Source: Salvelinus alpinus
Taxonomy: Eukaryota; Chordata; Actinopteri; Salmoniformes; Salmonidae
Length of the DNA stretch: 64,000 nt
Direction of reading: 5' to 3'
Assembly: GCF_045679555.1 (NCBI RefSeq)
Contig: NC_092094.1
Location: 36,410,430-36,474,429, forward strand
Part shown: piece by piece, positions 23,175 through 57,249 of the stretch
How positions within the stretch are numbered: position 1 is the first letter of the stretch
Layout: each line of letters starts with the position of its first letter
The notes under the pieces: generated by a model
What the model saw: the letters and a program-made list of their open reading frames with translations, nothing else
Database searches by the model: none
What the model was told of the DNA's origin: nothing
Program-made: the position numbers and the translations under genes

Positions 23175-23740
23175 TTCAAATAAAATAAAATTTGTCACAT
23201 CCACATGATTAGCTGATGTTAATGCAAGTGTAGCGAAATGCTTGTGCTTCTAGTTCCGATAGTGCAGTAATATCTAACAAGTAATCTAACAATTCCCCAA
23301 CAACTACCGAATGCACACAAACCTAAAACGGGGTGAATGAGAATATGTACATGTAAGTATTTTGAAGAGTGATGGCCGAGCAGCATAGGCAAGGTGCAAT
23401 AGATGGCATAAAATAACAGTATATGCATGTGATATGAGTAATGTAAGATATGTAGACATTATTAAAGAGGCATTATTTAGAGTGGCATTGTTTAGAGTGT
23501 CCAGTGATCCATTTATTAAAGTATGCAGTGATTGGGTCTCAATGTAGACAGCAGCCTCTCTGACTTAGTGAATGCTGTTTAGCAGTCTGATGGCCTTGAA
23601 ATAGAAGATGTTTTTCAGTTTCTCGGTCCCAGCTTTGATGCACCTGTACTGACCTCGCTTTCTGGATGGTAGCGGTGTGAACAGGCAGTGGCTCTGGTGG
23701 TTGATGTCCTTGATGATCTGTAGAAGTGTCTGGTTACTGG
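23175..23740 (-). mobile_element. 5'-truncated LINE 3' end
   Basis: The minus strand encodes a tail like KAGTEKLKNIFYFKAIRLLNS, the C-terminus common in fish non-LTR retrotransposons. A non-coding tail follows and ends near GTGACAAATTTTATTTTATT. Only the last part of the element is present, as usual for LINE insertions. Confidence 0.6.
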
Positions 23741-23819
23741 GTTCAAAGGTTCTATGTGTCCATGGAATAAAAGTCCTATTCCAGCATTTGCGAAATAGTA
23801 CAACCGAGCTAACCGGCAG

Positions 23820-24300
23820 CACGAGAGCTTGTATAAAAGTAGTAATTTAGCTAGCTAGCTTGAGAAAAACACCAACGTAAATGCCTGAGCTTGTCATCGA
23901 TGTGGCAACGAAAGAATGGAACAAATAAGTTTTTACCTGCTCGAAATCTAACGTTATATAGCTAGCTAACAACTGGTGTGTTGTATTGAACCGCTTGTTA
24001 GCTCGCGTTATTTAATCATGTAACTTAGCTAGCTAGAAATTGTATGCAAAGAGACTTAGCTAGCTATAATGCTAACGTTAAAGAGCAACCTTGGTAATTT
24101 TTCTTGGTAGCTAGTTAATTATATTACATAGGGTGCCGATCTCAAATGTCTAATTATAAGACCAATTGGATAACAGCTAAGTCAAACACAGTAGTTAGCG
24201 AGACACAGTAGCTAGCTGTTTGAAAACTGTGGATAAGTTGGGTCAGGGCTAAAAGGATACCAATTTTGTAAAAGTTACGTCATAGTCCCGTTCACTACAA
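23820..24300. repeat. TAGC / AACGTTA low-complexity sequence
   Basis: Clusters of TAGCTAGCTAG and TAACGTTA words recur here and again at about 26750-26830 and 27520-27780. No gene signal was seen from 23741 to 24700. Confidence 0.4.
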
Positions 24301-24704
24301 CGAGAATGCGTCTTACACAGCGTCGAGTTCTACAGCAGACTGGACTTGATTTCCATTAGCACTTGCTGGCTAGCGGAACCACTGGGGAAAAGCTAGTTAC
24401 AATTCGGCAATAAATATCATTCTACTGAGCATTACATGATGTAAATACAAACATGAATTTCGCTATCAGCTAGTAATGTTGCCCTCGTAGACCTTAAGAG
24501 GACAACTGCTAGAGATCCGTGTATGGAGGTTCTGAGTAGTGCTGTTTTTCAGTTTTACTTGACAATTATTGCACCCACGTGGTGTCCCAGCTCTACGAGT
24601 TATTTATTTTCATATACTAACTGGCCACCAGACTACAGAAACTATAGCAATGGAACTGAAGTAATGGAATAGCAATAAGTATAATGTTAGCAATGTGAAT
24701 ATAT

Positions 24705-24890
24705 ATATTTTTATTTAATTAGGCAAGTCAGTTAAGAACAAATTATTATTTACAATGATTGGCCTAGCGGGGAAGAGTAGGTTAACTGCATTATAGCGGT
24801 ACAACAGATTTGTACCTTGTCAGCACAGGGATTCAATCCAGCAACCTTTCGGTTACTGGCCCAAAGCTCTAGGCTACCTGCTTCCACGAG
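24705..24890 (-). mobile_element. tRNA-derived SINE (salmonid HpaI/SmaI-like type)
   Basis: The minus strand reads GTAGCCTAGAGC... (A-box region), then GTAACCGAAAGGTTGCTGGA with a B box close to GGTTCGAATCC, then CAAGGTACAAATCTGTTGTA. It ends in TTCTTAACTGACTTGCCTAA followed by an A-rich tail. This order of tRNA head, body and LINE-like tail is that of the salmonid tRNA-derived SINEs. The exact subfamily was not determined. Confidence 0.75.
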
Positions 24891-27310
24891 ATAGAAAAAA
24901 AACGTACAAAGTCATTGGCTGCTTAATTTCATTTGCATTTTTCCCCCTTTAAAAACAACAAATAACTGGAAGTCTTTAAAAGAGTGGAACCCTCACCTAA
25001 TATAAAGTCGTACCCTATCCACCCCTATTCTCTTCCTCTTTTCTCTTCCCTCCCCTCTTTTGAATCACCACTCCTCTCCCCTAAATGTTCTCGCCTTTCT
25101 CTTCACCTGAAAAGTAAAAAAAATGTGTGAGGATGGATATGTTAGAACTACCCCCTATGCACTTATGGAGATTTTTGGATAGGTGTAAGTATTATGATAA
25201 TGGTTGATACAACCCTAACCCTTGTTTGATTGGTTAGTGTGTAGTCCTAGATGTGTTTTATCTGCTATATTTAGAGTGGTGTTTGTATGTTTGGATGTGT
25301 TATGTATATTTAGATGTGTGTGTGTGTGTGTGTGTGTTAACTCCCACTGAAGTTCATTTTTTATATATTATCCTTACCTTGTTTTACCTTGTTCTCAGCC
25401 TCTTGGTCTTGTGCTTTTCTCCTCGGCCTCCTGTTCTGAGACAAACCATACCACAAATACAATAGGATTTTGAGAGTTTTCTTTGTCAAAGGCCATATTG
25501 TAGAATGGAAACGTTAAATGTACCGTAGATAATCATAGAAAACAATCTTTATTTTGATAGTATTCTGGAATAATCTCATTGTCTAGAGTATGGGCTGGTT
25601 TCCCAGACTCAGATTACACCTAGTCCTGGACAAAAAAGCATGCTCAATATAAATTCAATATAAAATAGTTTGTGCCCAGGACTGGGCTTAAGAGAGGAGA
25701 GGAAGAGGGTGAGATGGAATACTCAGTATTTAGCTTAGGTACAAGCATGCTAGGGAGTGTGGGGAGGGGCTATGGGTAGGCATGCCCAGAGTCCTCAGCC
25801 ACAGTCCAGGTAGGCTTGGGCCAGACACTTCCGGGAGTTATTAGATGTAGAAAAGGATAAAAGAAGGGGGTTAGTGGGAGCGTGCTTAGGTACATCAGAT
25901 AAAGACAGTACGGTACACCAGATGAGACAAGCTGACCATGGCCCCTAGGCAAATAAAAACTGAGTGCAAAAAGCCAGGGACTCAGCCCATGTAATAGAGT
26001 CAGTGGTATGGAATCCCAGTTGAGAGTGAGGAGTCAATCAAGCAGAGACAGCAAGGATGGTTCATCAGTCCAGTACCTTAGGACCTGAAGCCTCTCTGTT
26101 TGGTTCTCAGCATTAATGAATTAGGGAACTAGCATCCTGTCCAGGGGGTATAGGCTACTTGTACCTCAAGCTGCCTGCCTTACGTGAAAGAAACAGGAAA
26201 TAGGCTTCTGCCCATATGGGTCGTTCATGCTCAGACAATAATTATTTGACCAAGGCTTAGCTACAAGTTACTTACTTTAACTTACAAGACTGAAACCAAG
26301 TATAATTCTCTCAACATAAAAGAGGAGCTCTGTATCCATCTGTTTTCTTAGATATTGGCGTAACAAGGAGTCCTGCATCTTGTGGTTTTCCCTTTCTAAC
26401 ACATACCCTTCTCAACCTCAACATTCCTAACCGACATACCCTCCTCCCAATATCAGTCAATGATAATCACCTTTATTGTGCATCTTTATAAACATTAGCC
26501 AATTTACCATTTCTGCTTCCCTCTTCTTATCACTCGCATGTTTATCCTCGCCCTGGGGGCAGGCGTAGGTTCTCCTCCCGACCACCAGGAAGGGGGTTCT
26601 GTCATAGGGAACATATTTTATTTCCCAATGCAAGTTTTTTCATGATGCGAGATCTGAGAAGTTAAACAAATGACACAAGTTAGAATGGCAGTTCATCTCT
26701 ATAGTCAGTTTGATGGATAATCTAACATCAATTAACGTTAATAAACACACACGTCTCTCTACTTACAGCTAACTAGCTATCTAACTAACGTTACTAGTCA
26801 ACGGAGTTTGCTAGTTTACTAACGACCTAGATTCATATCACTCCTTGATTAAATTCGAACTCACCCTTCTGTGCAGACGGTTTATCATTTTTGTTTACAA
26901 CAAATGTGGTACTTGTCTCCTGTTTATAATGGCCCAGACTGTCTTCTAAATCTTGTAGACAAGTAAAATACTATACCTCATGCAACTCGATTGGCACAAA
27001 CGGGACTGTGGCGTCACTTTTACAAAATCGTATCCATTCTAGCAGTGACCGGTGATATTGTTGACAACGTCATCAAATCGCGCGACTAGGTTCTCTCAAA
27101 TGTTCATGTGTTTCAAGTTTGAGTAAGCAGTGCGCAGGCTACTTCAATTTATAAAGCGTCGGCTACTGTGGTGTTATTTAAACAAAATAAAAAAAAAAAA
27201 TAGTTAGCTAATACAACAGTTATTAAACTTAATGTACTCATGGATTAATCTAAGAAACTGCCGTAACATCAAACAATGCCAATTGTATGTCCAGACATCT
27301 TTATTCCCAT
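24891..27310. other. Intergenic stretch without a recognisable gene
   Basis: It contains a (TG)n run near 25316-25337 and pyrimidine-rich sequence near 25020-25090. No splice-supported reading frame was found. The right part probably belongs to the kmt5b promoter region. Confidence 0.35.
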
Positions 27311-27320
27311 CTTCCCCTGA

Positions 27321-27331
27321 CCGCCATCTTG
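27321..27331 (+). promoter_or_regulatory. YY1-type site in the kmt5b promoter
   Basis: CCGCCATCTTG fits the YY1 consensus, which is common just downstream of transcription starts of housekeeping genes. A likely non-coding first exon follows, ending at a donor near 27446 (AACAAA|GTGAGT). Its intron would splice to an acceptor TGTTTAG at 28816. The exon limits are inferred. Confidence 0.45.
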
Positions 27332-28084
27332 AAATGTAAATGTTTGTTTCCTCTGATTGACGTTTAAACTAAAGGTAGCAATTTATATTTGTTCAGATCT
27401 CGTCGTGCAGGATGGATCACATAGTAGTACAAACGCAGGAATAACAAAGTGAGTATTTTGGACAGTGTGTCTCATCAGCGACACTTTTTTTACGGAGATT
27501 TCATGGCCTTTGTTTTGGTGGAATAACGTTAGCTAGCTAGCTGTGGCATTGTTCGTTGTGATGTCTTGGCCCAAGCTTTAGCTTTCGCTAGCTTTCATTT
27601 ATATAGCTAACGTTAGCTAAGTGGGAAGCATATATTTTCAAAAACAGAGTAAGTACTAATAACTGCATGTAGCCAGCATGAAGCCCCAGCTAACTTGGTA
27701 ACTAGAACGCGCATAACATCTGCATCAGTCCTGAGGCATGTGGTGTTAGCATGCTAACGTTAGCCTAGATTTTTAATTCGACTGGGATCTTGCATTAGTT
27801 AGTTGAGTTGAATGTTGTGCCACGTTACACTGGCTAGGACGACCCTATGTGTGCAGGTGTAAAGTTGCCTGTCGAGAAAGACGAAATTAATAAATAGACC
27901 AGATTAAATACTATGCTATGGAAACTCATGAAAGTTGCCATGCAACCACAAGGTGTCAGCCTTTGATAAACCATTAGCTACCATCTGTTCAGGGTCTTTG
28001 TTAGGCCCCACTTTCTGCTTAGTTAATGCGCTTGCAGTTTCTCCATCAGGAGTAACTATCGATAACTCAAGGGGCTTACAGTTA

Positions 28085-28146
28085 AGCATTTCACTGTACT
28101 GTTTACAGCTGCTGTATCCTGCGTATGTGACAATAACATGTGAAAT
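28085..28146 (+). repeat. LINE 3'-tail fragment
   Basis: TTAAGCATTTCACTGTACTG followed by GCTGCTGTATCCTGCGTATG and TGACAATAACATGTGAAATT resembles the terminal 60 bp of the salmonid LINEs seen at 57.2-62.1 kb. It lies in the proposed kmt5b intron 1. Confidence 0.45.
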
Positions 28147-28214
28147 TTGTCTTAGGTTCTCAACTGATGGTATGGAGCAGGTGTTCCCATACGTTTTCAC
28201 TCAGGCCTCCCTTC

Positions 28215-28400
28215 CTGAATTGGGGAACATCCCGCACCCCCCTTGTGCGCACCACGTCTATTTCTATGGGCATAAACACTGTTCATGACTGATTGTTCAC
28301 ACCCCTCTTGTTGGCGGAGAGCAAATGTTGCAGGTTTAAAGCTTATTCCCTGCAATTCTACACATGTCATGTAGTGCAGGTAATTTTTTTTGCAGTCTTA
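28215..28400 (+). repeat. Interspersed repeat, class unknown
   Basis: The piece with CATCCCGCACCCCCCTTGTG, TTTCTATGGGCATAAACACT and TATTCCCTGCAATTCTACAC looks like a high-copy salmonid repeat. The span at 51071-51180 carries related words (TTAGCTTTAAA, TGTGTAGAAT). The borders are not defined. Confidence 0.35.
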
Positions 28401-28558
28401 AAGCACATTTTCTTTCTCCGTGTATAATGTGTATTTATGAGATATTTGAGTGACTCCAACATTACAACAAAATATATGGGCTAAAAACCTAGAAAAAAAA
28501 TCATTAGCTGGCTAGTTGATCAGGACATTTCTGACAAGGTATAACTAGTTCTCTAAGG

Positions 28559-28713
28559 TATGCAATGACTGACAAGAGGAAAATTACACCTTGTACATTC
28601 TACTATTACAACGATCAACCCCCCCACACACACACACAAGGTGCAACTTCGAAATTTGGTAGTGTATCATCAGTTTTCCTCTTGTTATGTCAGTCATTGC
28701 ATATCGTGGAACT
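28559..28713. repeat. Short inverted-repeat element
   Basis: GGTATGCAATGACTGACAAG...GGAAAA near 28558-28584 is mirrored by TTTTCCTCTTGTTATGTCAG...TGCATA near 28674-28703. This gives an inverted pair of about 28 bp with a small insertion in one arm, around a loop that holds a (CA)n run. It is probably a MITE remnant in kmt5b intron 1. Confidence 0.45.
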
Positions 28714-28929
28714 ATTTCTAACTTGACAGAAACATAAATAGACCCTATTTGATCTTTGAAGTTCATTGCCTACAAGTCTACTCTAACCATTTTGTTTCTT
28801 TGTTTATGTTGTTTAGGTCCAGAATGCATAGTGCTCAATCCCTGTCAGTATCAAGATACGATTCAACCACCCTGGCCTCCTAACCTCCCCTCATCCTCAC
28901 TGCAGATCTTCAAGCACAGACTAGGGTAA

Positions 28930-28958
28930 ATGCTGCTGGATCTGGCATAATGAGGTAG
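28930..28958 (+). promoter_or_regulatory. Two tiny upstream frames directly before the kmt5b start
   Basis: ATG at 28930 opens a six-codon frame that ends TAA at 28948-28950. Its last A is the A of a second ATG (28950) followed by AGG and TAG (28956-28958). The kmt5b ATG starts at the next base, 28959. Such a chain could lower initiation at, or force reinitiation onto, the main start. The effect is inferred, not shown. Confidence 0.55.
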
Positions 28959-32979
<4,021 letters not shown>

Positions 32980-33765
32980 GCTCTATGGGTCTTTATTTAT
33001 GTAAAATCACATGCTGTTGTAAAATGTTAACTATTTTTGTACATGGTGGAACTTGGTTCGTTGTTCATATTGTAGAATGTGTACATTTTACATGGCATAC
33101 AATGTGTAAGCAATTATTTTTATATCTTCAGCTTTATTTTGTACAATTGGTAATTATATTTAAAGCATTTTCTAGTTTGTGTTGGTAAACATGCTAAATG
33201 TTGCTCCACTGACATCGCAAGAATGGAACCTTTTGGGAACACACTGCAAACAAAATGTGCTTTTGTCAACATGGCAGTGTATACATGCATATAAAATAAT
33301 ATGCATTTTATATATTGTTTTGAGAGCTTTTAAAAGGAACAGAATTCTTGTTTCTTGCTGGAGGTATGTGAATATGTTTGACTTCCAGTGATTCCTGGGA
33401 GCTGGTTGCTGATGTTTTAGTCCCGTTGTAATCACTCATTCCTTAATCAAAATGTGTTGGTGCTTGCATAATGATTATCTTTGTTAACTTTTTAGTTTGT
33501 GCAGATGTGATTATTTTGGATGTTATTTTTATTTTTCTATTAATTTCACTTAAGTCACTCAATTCTCGAACTGTATAATTTCTCATTCTTTATTTAGCAA
33601 TCACAAATTCAGAACTTACTTGGTCTGGCTTAGATATTCAAACACTTTTCTCACTTTGATATTTTGTTCACCATTTGATCATCAGTTCACCTGAATGACT
33701 TTGTCTGCTGTGTCTGAATTGGGAATGCTGTGGTGCATGTCTCAACTTTTTAAATGGCTCTTTAT
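32980..33765 (+). other. kmt5b 3' UTR and intergenic sequence
   Basis: AT-rich sequence with no further gene signal. I found no clear AATAAA before the Tc1 relic at 33766, so the poly(A) site may use a variant signal or lie inside that relic (AATAAA at about 34562). Confidence 0.4.
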
Positions 33766-34615
33766 ATACTGGACCAGTCAAAAGTTTGGACACACCTACT
33801 CATTCCAGGGTTTTTATTTTATTTATTTTATTTTTAGCGGCTCAAATAAATGCCTCACAGAGTTCAAGTAACAGACACATCTCAACATCAACTGTTCAGA
33901 GGAGACTGCGTGAATCAGGCTTTCATGGTCGAATTCCTGCAAAGAAACCATTACTAAAGGACACCAATAAAAAGACTTGCTTGGGCCAAGAAACACGAGC
34001 AATGGACATTAGACCGGTGGAAATCTGCCCTTTGGTCTGATGTGTCCAAATTTGAGATTTTAATTCCAACCGCTGTGTCTTTGTGAGACGCAGAGTTTGT
34101 GAAGCGATGATCTCCGCATGTGTGGTTCCCACCGTGAAGCATGGAGGAAGAGGTGTGATGCCGTGGGGGTTCTTTGCTGGTGACACTGTCAGTGATTTAT
34201 TTAGAATTCAAGGCACACTTTACCAGCATGGCTTCCACAGCAATCTGCAGTGATACGCCATCCCATCTGGTTTGCGCTTAGTGGGACTATAATTTGATTT
34301 TCAACAGGACAATGACCCAACACACCTCCAGGCTATGTCAGCATATGTGGGAACTCCTTCAAGACTTTTGGAAAAGCATTCCATGTGAAGCTGGTTGAGG
34401 GAATGCCAAGCATGTGCAAAGCTGTCATCAAGGAAAAGGGTGGCTACTTTGTAGAATCTAATTTTGAATTAACACTTTTTGTTGTTACTACATTGTTCCA
34501 TGTGTGTTATTCCCTAGTTTTGATGTCATCACAATTATTCTACAATGTAGAAAATAGTTCAAATAAAGAAAAACCCTTGAATGAGTAGGTGTGTCCAAAC
34601 TTTTGACTGGTACTG
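33766..34615 (+). mobile_element. Internally deleted Tc1-like relic (CAGTCAAAAGTTTGGACACA family)
   Basis: The ends ACCAGTCAAAAGTTTGGACA and its inverse (TGTCCAAACTTTTGACTGGT) flank pieces of a transposase: [20 protein letters not shown], a block around the first Asp, TVKHGGR-like sequence and the C-terminal LVEGMPSMCKAVIKEKGGYF. Compared with the copy at 47653-48900 it lacks about 250 bp near the start and about 130 bp around the Glu region, and many stops interrupt it. It is non-functional. Confidence 0.85.
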
Positions 34616-34617
34616 TA

Positions 34618-35690
34618 TATTTTTATACTAGGTTGATTTAAAGTCTGTTGTACAACTTTGGACCTGTCACTAATACTGTGTGCTGTCATATGTAGGCTAC
34701 TGTCTAGTCTTGATTACGCTACCTTTTTGAGTTGCTTGTATAATTACAGCTGAATTTGATAAAACATGGCTGTGTTTTCTATAACTTTGTTTTTCTTAAC
34801 ATTCATCTACTTTGGAAAAGAAAAACAATAGTAAATGTGTGCTTATTATTTATTATTAGTTTTTTTTGCAAATCACAAAATCTTCTTGTTTTTATTTTAC
34901 AGTTTGAGTACTCAAATTAGTTTGAGTACTTCCAAATGTAATGTCTTCGTGACCTGATGCACTTCGCTGCTCTTTAAGAGAGACGTGGTCAAATCCAGAA
35001 ACTTTCTGGAAATTTCGTTTCCATTCTTAATTGCTGCCCCCCACAAAGATCATGTGAATTCCCTGAATTATAGGATATGTTTTATTTTTTTAACCTTTAT
35101 TTAGCCAGGTAAGACCCATTGAGGTTAAAAACCTATTTTGCGAGGATGACCTGGCAAGAAGGCAAAACAGATATGGCTGCCCTACATTCTTTGTAAACTG
35201 TAGGGGGTGTCTTGAAATAATATGTAGTATTTTTAGAGAGACGTTGATTATCAACTTGAGAATGGGTAATGGGACAAATAGCATTTGAAGTCTACACTAC
35301 TCCTTGGGTACACAGACTTGACCTCAGCTTTTGCCATATTAATTGACCCTTTTGTGCACACAGATCGGCACAAACATTACATAGTCAAAACATTTGTAGG
35401 AAATGCATTGTGGAAATATGAAATTCCCAGAAGTCTCCCGTTGAGGTGTAAACTGTTTTATAGAAAGTATTGTTGAATTAGATCTTGAATAACGAAAGCA
35501 TAATTCATAGCATGGCATAAAGTCAGTTGTCTGCCCACCACTGGCAAACAGAATAATTGTTTTTCACGGATAAAAGCAATAGCAAGAGGACAATGGTTTG
35601 CTATCTATCATTTGTGAAATAACTACAAGGAGGCTTTCATTATGCATGGGAAATGGTGCTGGGTTGGCTTTGTTTGCTCGTGAAAGGACG
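34618..35690. other. Intergenic between kmt5b and chka
   Basis: It contains a repeat-like piece at about 35084-35165 (TTTAACCTTTATTTAGCCAG ... GATGACCTGGCAAGAAGGCA) resembling a common fish interspersed repeat. A CCAAT box near 35700 and a CRE-like TGACGT near 35734 lie 280-310 bp before the chka ATG and may be promoter parts. No gene was seen. Confidence 0.35.
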
Positions 35691-36009
35691 TGCCCGTGCC
35701 AACCAATGAGGGGAGAGAATGAGTGTGGTAGTATGACGTGTAGATGCAAATCCCCTCTATTTCAGCCTATTGCCTGACTCAACCAGCAAGTGTGTCTTCA
35801 GTCTTCATTCCTTGCCACGGAACGAACCTGTTAATTCTGCTGTCTGAATATAACGGACGCTTGTTTTTGTTTTGCTGGGGATTAAAGACACATTGCTTGA
35901 AATCAAATCGTATATTTTTCTTCCTCAACGCAAGACTGCGTAATTATAAATTTACTTTTATCTGATTAATTCATAACTGTACGCTATTTAGTATTCATTT
36001 GAAGACAAA

Positions 36010-53501
<17,492 letters not shown>

Positions 53502-55800
53502 GCGAGGGACCACATACTGTAACAAGGAGGTGGAGGATGAATGGATTAACAGCGCTTAATTGAAAATAATGCAGACAGGCAATCAGGGTGTAGGACCATG
53601 CTTTAATGGCGAACCTGTGCTTTGGGAATTAAACGCTCGCTACAGTTGGTATCGCATGGACCAAAGTGAAACCATGAATATCTGGTTTGGTGTTGAATTA
53701 TGCCCCATGCATTGCTGCTCAGTGTTTGCACATTACTACGCTCCTAATATTACACACGCTCACAGGGTCAAGATTGTTCTTGCCCTGTCTTTTCTTCAAA
53801 GAACATCAGGAAGATTAAGACAGGGATAAAAATCTTCATTCTGAAAGGAGGTGTAAGTTACATCTCCAGGAAGTCCATTCCTGTTTGGAAATGTTCTGGC
53901 GTAGCTAAAAAGAACAGAAGTCTCAATGATCCTTAAAAACCTTGCTTATTGAAAACCCAGTAATCTCTTATCTGTGACCCAACGGCAATAGTACATTTTC
54001 TGTGACATAAAAGCAAGGTTCAAAACATACTCCAAATAACTAAACTCTGTTTCAATTGATTGTTAGTTTTTTTGCATCCATGCTATACATGTCAGTTTTC
54101 CTTCATTCTTTATCAACAAAAAGTCCTCTAAGATAATTTACATATGGAAATATTTGGAGCCACCAATTAGATGGGTGGGTCTCTGGCTAACAGCATTCCC
54201 CACCTGCAGTACTGTAAATATAATCTGATAAATGTGACCTGAAACACAGTATACTCTTCGAAAAAAGGGTTCTTCAAAGGGTTCTCCTATGCGGACAGCC
54301 GAAAAAACCCAAAAGGGTTGTAGTAATGGTAACCTCACAACCCTACTCTGTACTTACCATTTCTGCGGATTGTGTAGAGTAAGAGTATCAGCTCTGAATA
54401 GGTCATTGAAATGTTATTGGTATTCAAACAGATATATTCATAATGAAAATGCAGGTCCTTCTACACCTGCATTGCTTGCTGTTTGGGGTTTTAGGCTGGG
54501 TTTCTGTACAGCACTTTGTGACATCAGCTGATGTAAGAAGGGCTTTATAAATACATTTGATTGATTGATTGAATATATCACAGATAGTACATTGGATAAG
54601 TAAGGAAATGGCAAACAGGAAAGCTCTCAGCTTTAACTCAAACAGAAAAACATTAGAGATGCTTACTGTGCTATTCAGCTGGAGTAAACAGTTGCAGATG
54701 AAGTTGTGAGAAGAACTGTAAATAAGTTGTAAAAAAATCCTCATGTAGAGGTTTTTAATGTGTATAATGATATATTTAGAATGTGTTTGGGGACTGGAAA
54801 TATTTACTTAACTTTTTTTGTGTGAAAAATTCATAACTGAACTGTGATAATTAGTGCTGTTTTAATATGAATTTCTATTCTGTATTTCATCATTCTATTT
54901 GTTTTATGTAAACATGTTTATTTAATCTGGTTAATATAATATTGAAACAAATATGAACCTTCACTTTGAAATTACATTGTTGCGTAGGCTACAATGTCAG
55001 TGGCACTTCAATCGCATTCACCAGACACTTCTTCCCAATGCTCATACGTTATTAGCCTGGGAGCGAGATTAGTGGCACTTTCCTGACCAGTTGCATTTTT
55101 AAGGATAACGTTTTAAATGTTTTCCTTAAATGGAATATGTATTTTTCTTAATAAGAAAGTTGTCTCTTTCCTTGTTGAAACACATCTCACTCCTGTTTTC
55201 TCAACACCTGCTATATCATTATTGTGTGATCAACTACATTCCATTTTCAGGTATATGTTGTGTATATTTGTATATACATTACACCTCTCTTTCATGCTAT
55301 ATTATTCGTTTGAGACAATAAAATAAGAATTGATCTAACTGTTGTCAAATGGAAATGTAATTCACAGTGTCACATACAGTTTTCTGAGTATATCCTTGCT
55401 GTATTTCATGTCTTGCCATTCAATACAGAGATCAAATAAAATGTGATTGATTATCAAAACTTAAGGGAAGAAGGAACTCCTCTACATTACACTGAATATT
55501 GTTGATTATGTATATTGTAATCTTATGGATAATTGAACTGAATGTCCAATTTGTATATGCTGTGAAAGGATCCCAACTACTCTATTTTGTGAGTGCAAAC
55601 GTTTAGCCTTGCTTACCTATAAAGATAGCTATGCAGATATACACTAAAAGAAGAAAATATGTACCGTATAAATTCTTCCCTTGTAAATAGCACGGGTAAA
55701 GTCATTTGAAAATGTACCACTATGGCAAGTTCATTATATACATTTACTGTACCTTCTACTGCTTTGCACAAGTGCTACAATAAAGATAAAGAAATAAAAT
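53502..55800 (+). other. chka 3' untranslated region
   Basis: AT-rich sequence after the stop, with AATAAA signals at 55317-55322 and 55435-55440 and a cluster at about 55780-55797. It includes a repeat tail at about 54464-54575 (TTTGGGGTTTTAGGCTGGGT ... GGGCTTTATAAATACATTTG, ending in TGATTGATTGATT), which looks like the 3' end of a salmonid SINE/LINE. A piece at 54260-54310 (GGGTTCTTCAAAGGGTTCTC) belongs to another common repeat. The poly(A) site used was not determined. Confidence 0.5.
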
Positions 55801-57240
55801 GTGTATTCTTGCAAATCAGTGTGTATAACTGAGGGGAAAATATGATTAACTGACATTGTACCGTAGATTTGCGCCAATCACATTGTTTAATCTCTGTCAA
55901 AAAAACCAAAGGAGAGATAACATAATAAGAAATACTGTAGTTCCTATCATAACTGTTATGCGTTGTGTGTGGCTAGCACCATCATGGTCAATTACTGGAC
56001 ATGATGTATGTTAATAAGTAGACAAAGTGCTGGATCAATGATAAGTGTATGAACAATTAGAGTTCAATTGGATGACTGGATAAGATGACTCAGAATAGGC
56101 TGACAGTCACATGTTATGTCATTCCTCTAAACCTTGCCTTCCTTCTACAAAGCAGTTGTACATTCACTTCCAATGACACATCTTTCATCTTGTTGCTTTC
56201 ATCAGTTTATGGCACATGCCACGTTGTCCTCGGCGATTATGTAACTACTGTGTGTTTTTGTGGTCATGTCACCATCTCCTCTCCTCTTCTTTGGCTCTTT
56301 TGCACACTGATCTCTCTGAGGTGACAAATGGGGTTAAAGGTATTATATTCTCCAGGACACAGAGGTTCGACTATTCTAATGACACTGATAAAGACTTTGA
56401 TCTACGTTCAACCAGTTCAAACTAACGCTACAAAGGAAACATCTCACAGAGCTGCCAGAATATCGGTGGGAGAATGGCTCTAATCTACAGCTGGGAGCAG
56501 AATACAAAAACATTTGCTCCAGGTGGTCCTTGTTGTTTTAAAATACAACCCCTGCCTGTTGACCTTAGCTGACATGCCAGCACCACATCTGATCTGGCCT
56601 TGTCTTTTCTTGTTGACCCCATCATGGTGTGACTACTGGGCACATGCAGGGATGAGCACAGAATCACATTCCTCAGCTAAAAACATGTTTGTGTTATCAT
56701 TTAAATGGGTGTAGTTTCACGATAGACACAAGGTCTCTAGAAACTTCAAAGAAAGGCAGAGCCTATTACTTTAAGTGTAAACAGATGAAGATTGATACTC
56801 CTGCCCTGTGGAATTGCAGTGTTTCTATGAATACATTTTTACTCCAATCTATATTTCATCATGTTTATCTGATGTACTTTACAGAGTATGTTACCGATGA
56901 CTTTCTTTGTGTTACATCTGGTGCTCTTCAAATGCCCTTTTCTCTGCCTTTTCTGCCAGGCTAATTGGACATGTATCTCTGGCCAATTGGAAGTTCTTCT
57001 ATACAGTTGGAGGGATATTTGAAGGGCAAGTGCTGTGCTGCAGTAGCAGAAAATACTAATCAGGGAGAATGGAAGGCACAGAAGTGAGCCAGAGACCTGT
57101 CCTTGACAAAGACAGCTTTTATTGAGGTGGAGATGGGTCTATGGCTCATCTCTAACTCTGCCTCAAAGATGGTAATGTGTGGGATTTGGAAAGTGTTCAA
57201 CAGGAGAGAATGATGTGTGATGTGTAGCCCTCACAATAAC
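55801..57240. other. Intergenic stretch, nothing recognised
   Basis: I see no splice-supported coding sequence and no clear repeat. The open frames are short and of ordinary composition. Confidence 0.35.
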
Positions 57241-57249
57241 CTGAGGTCT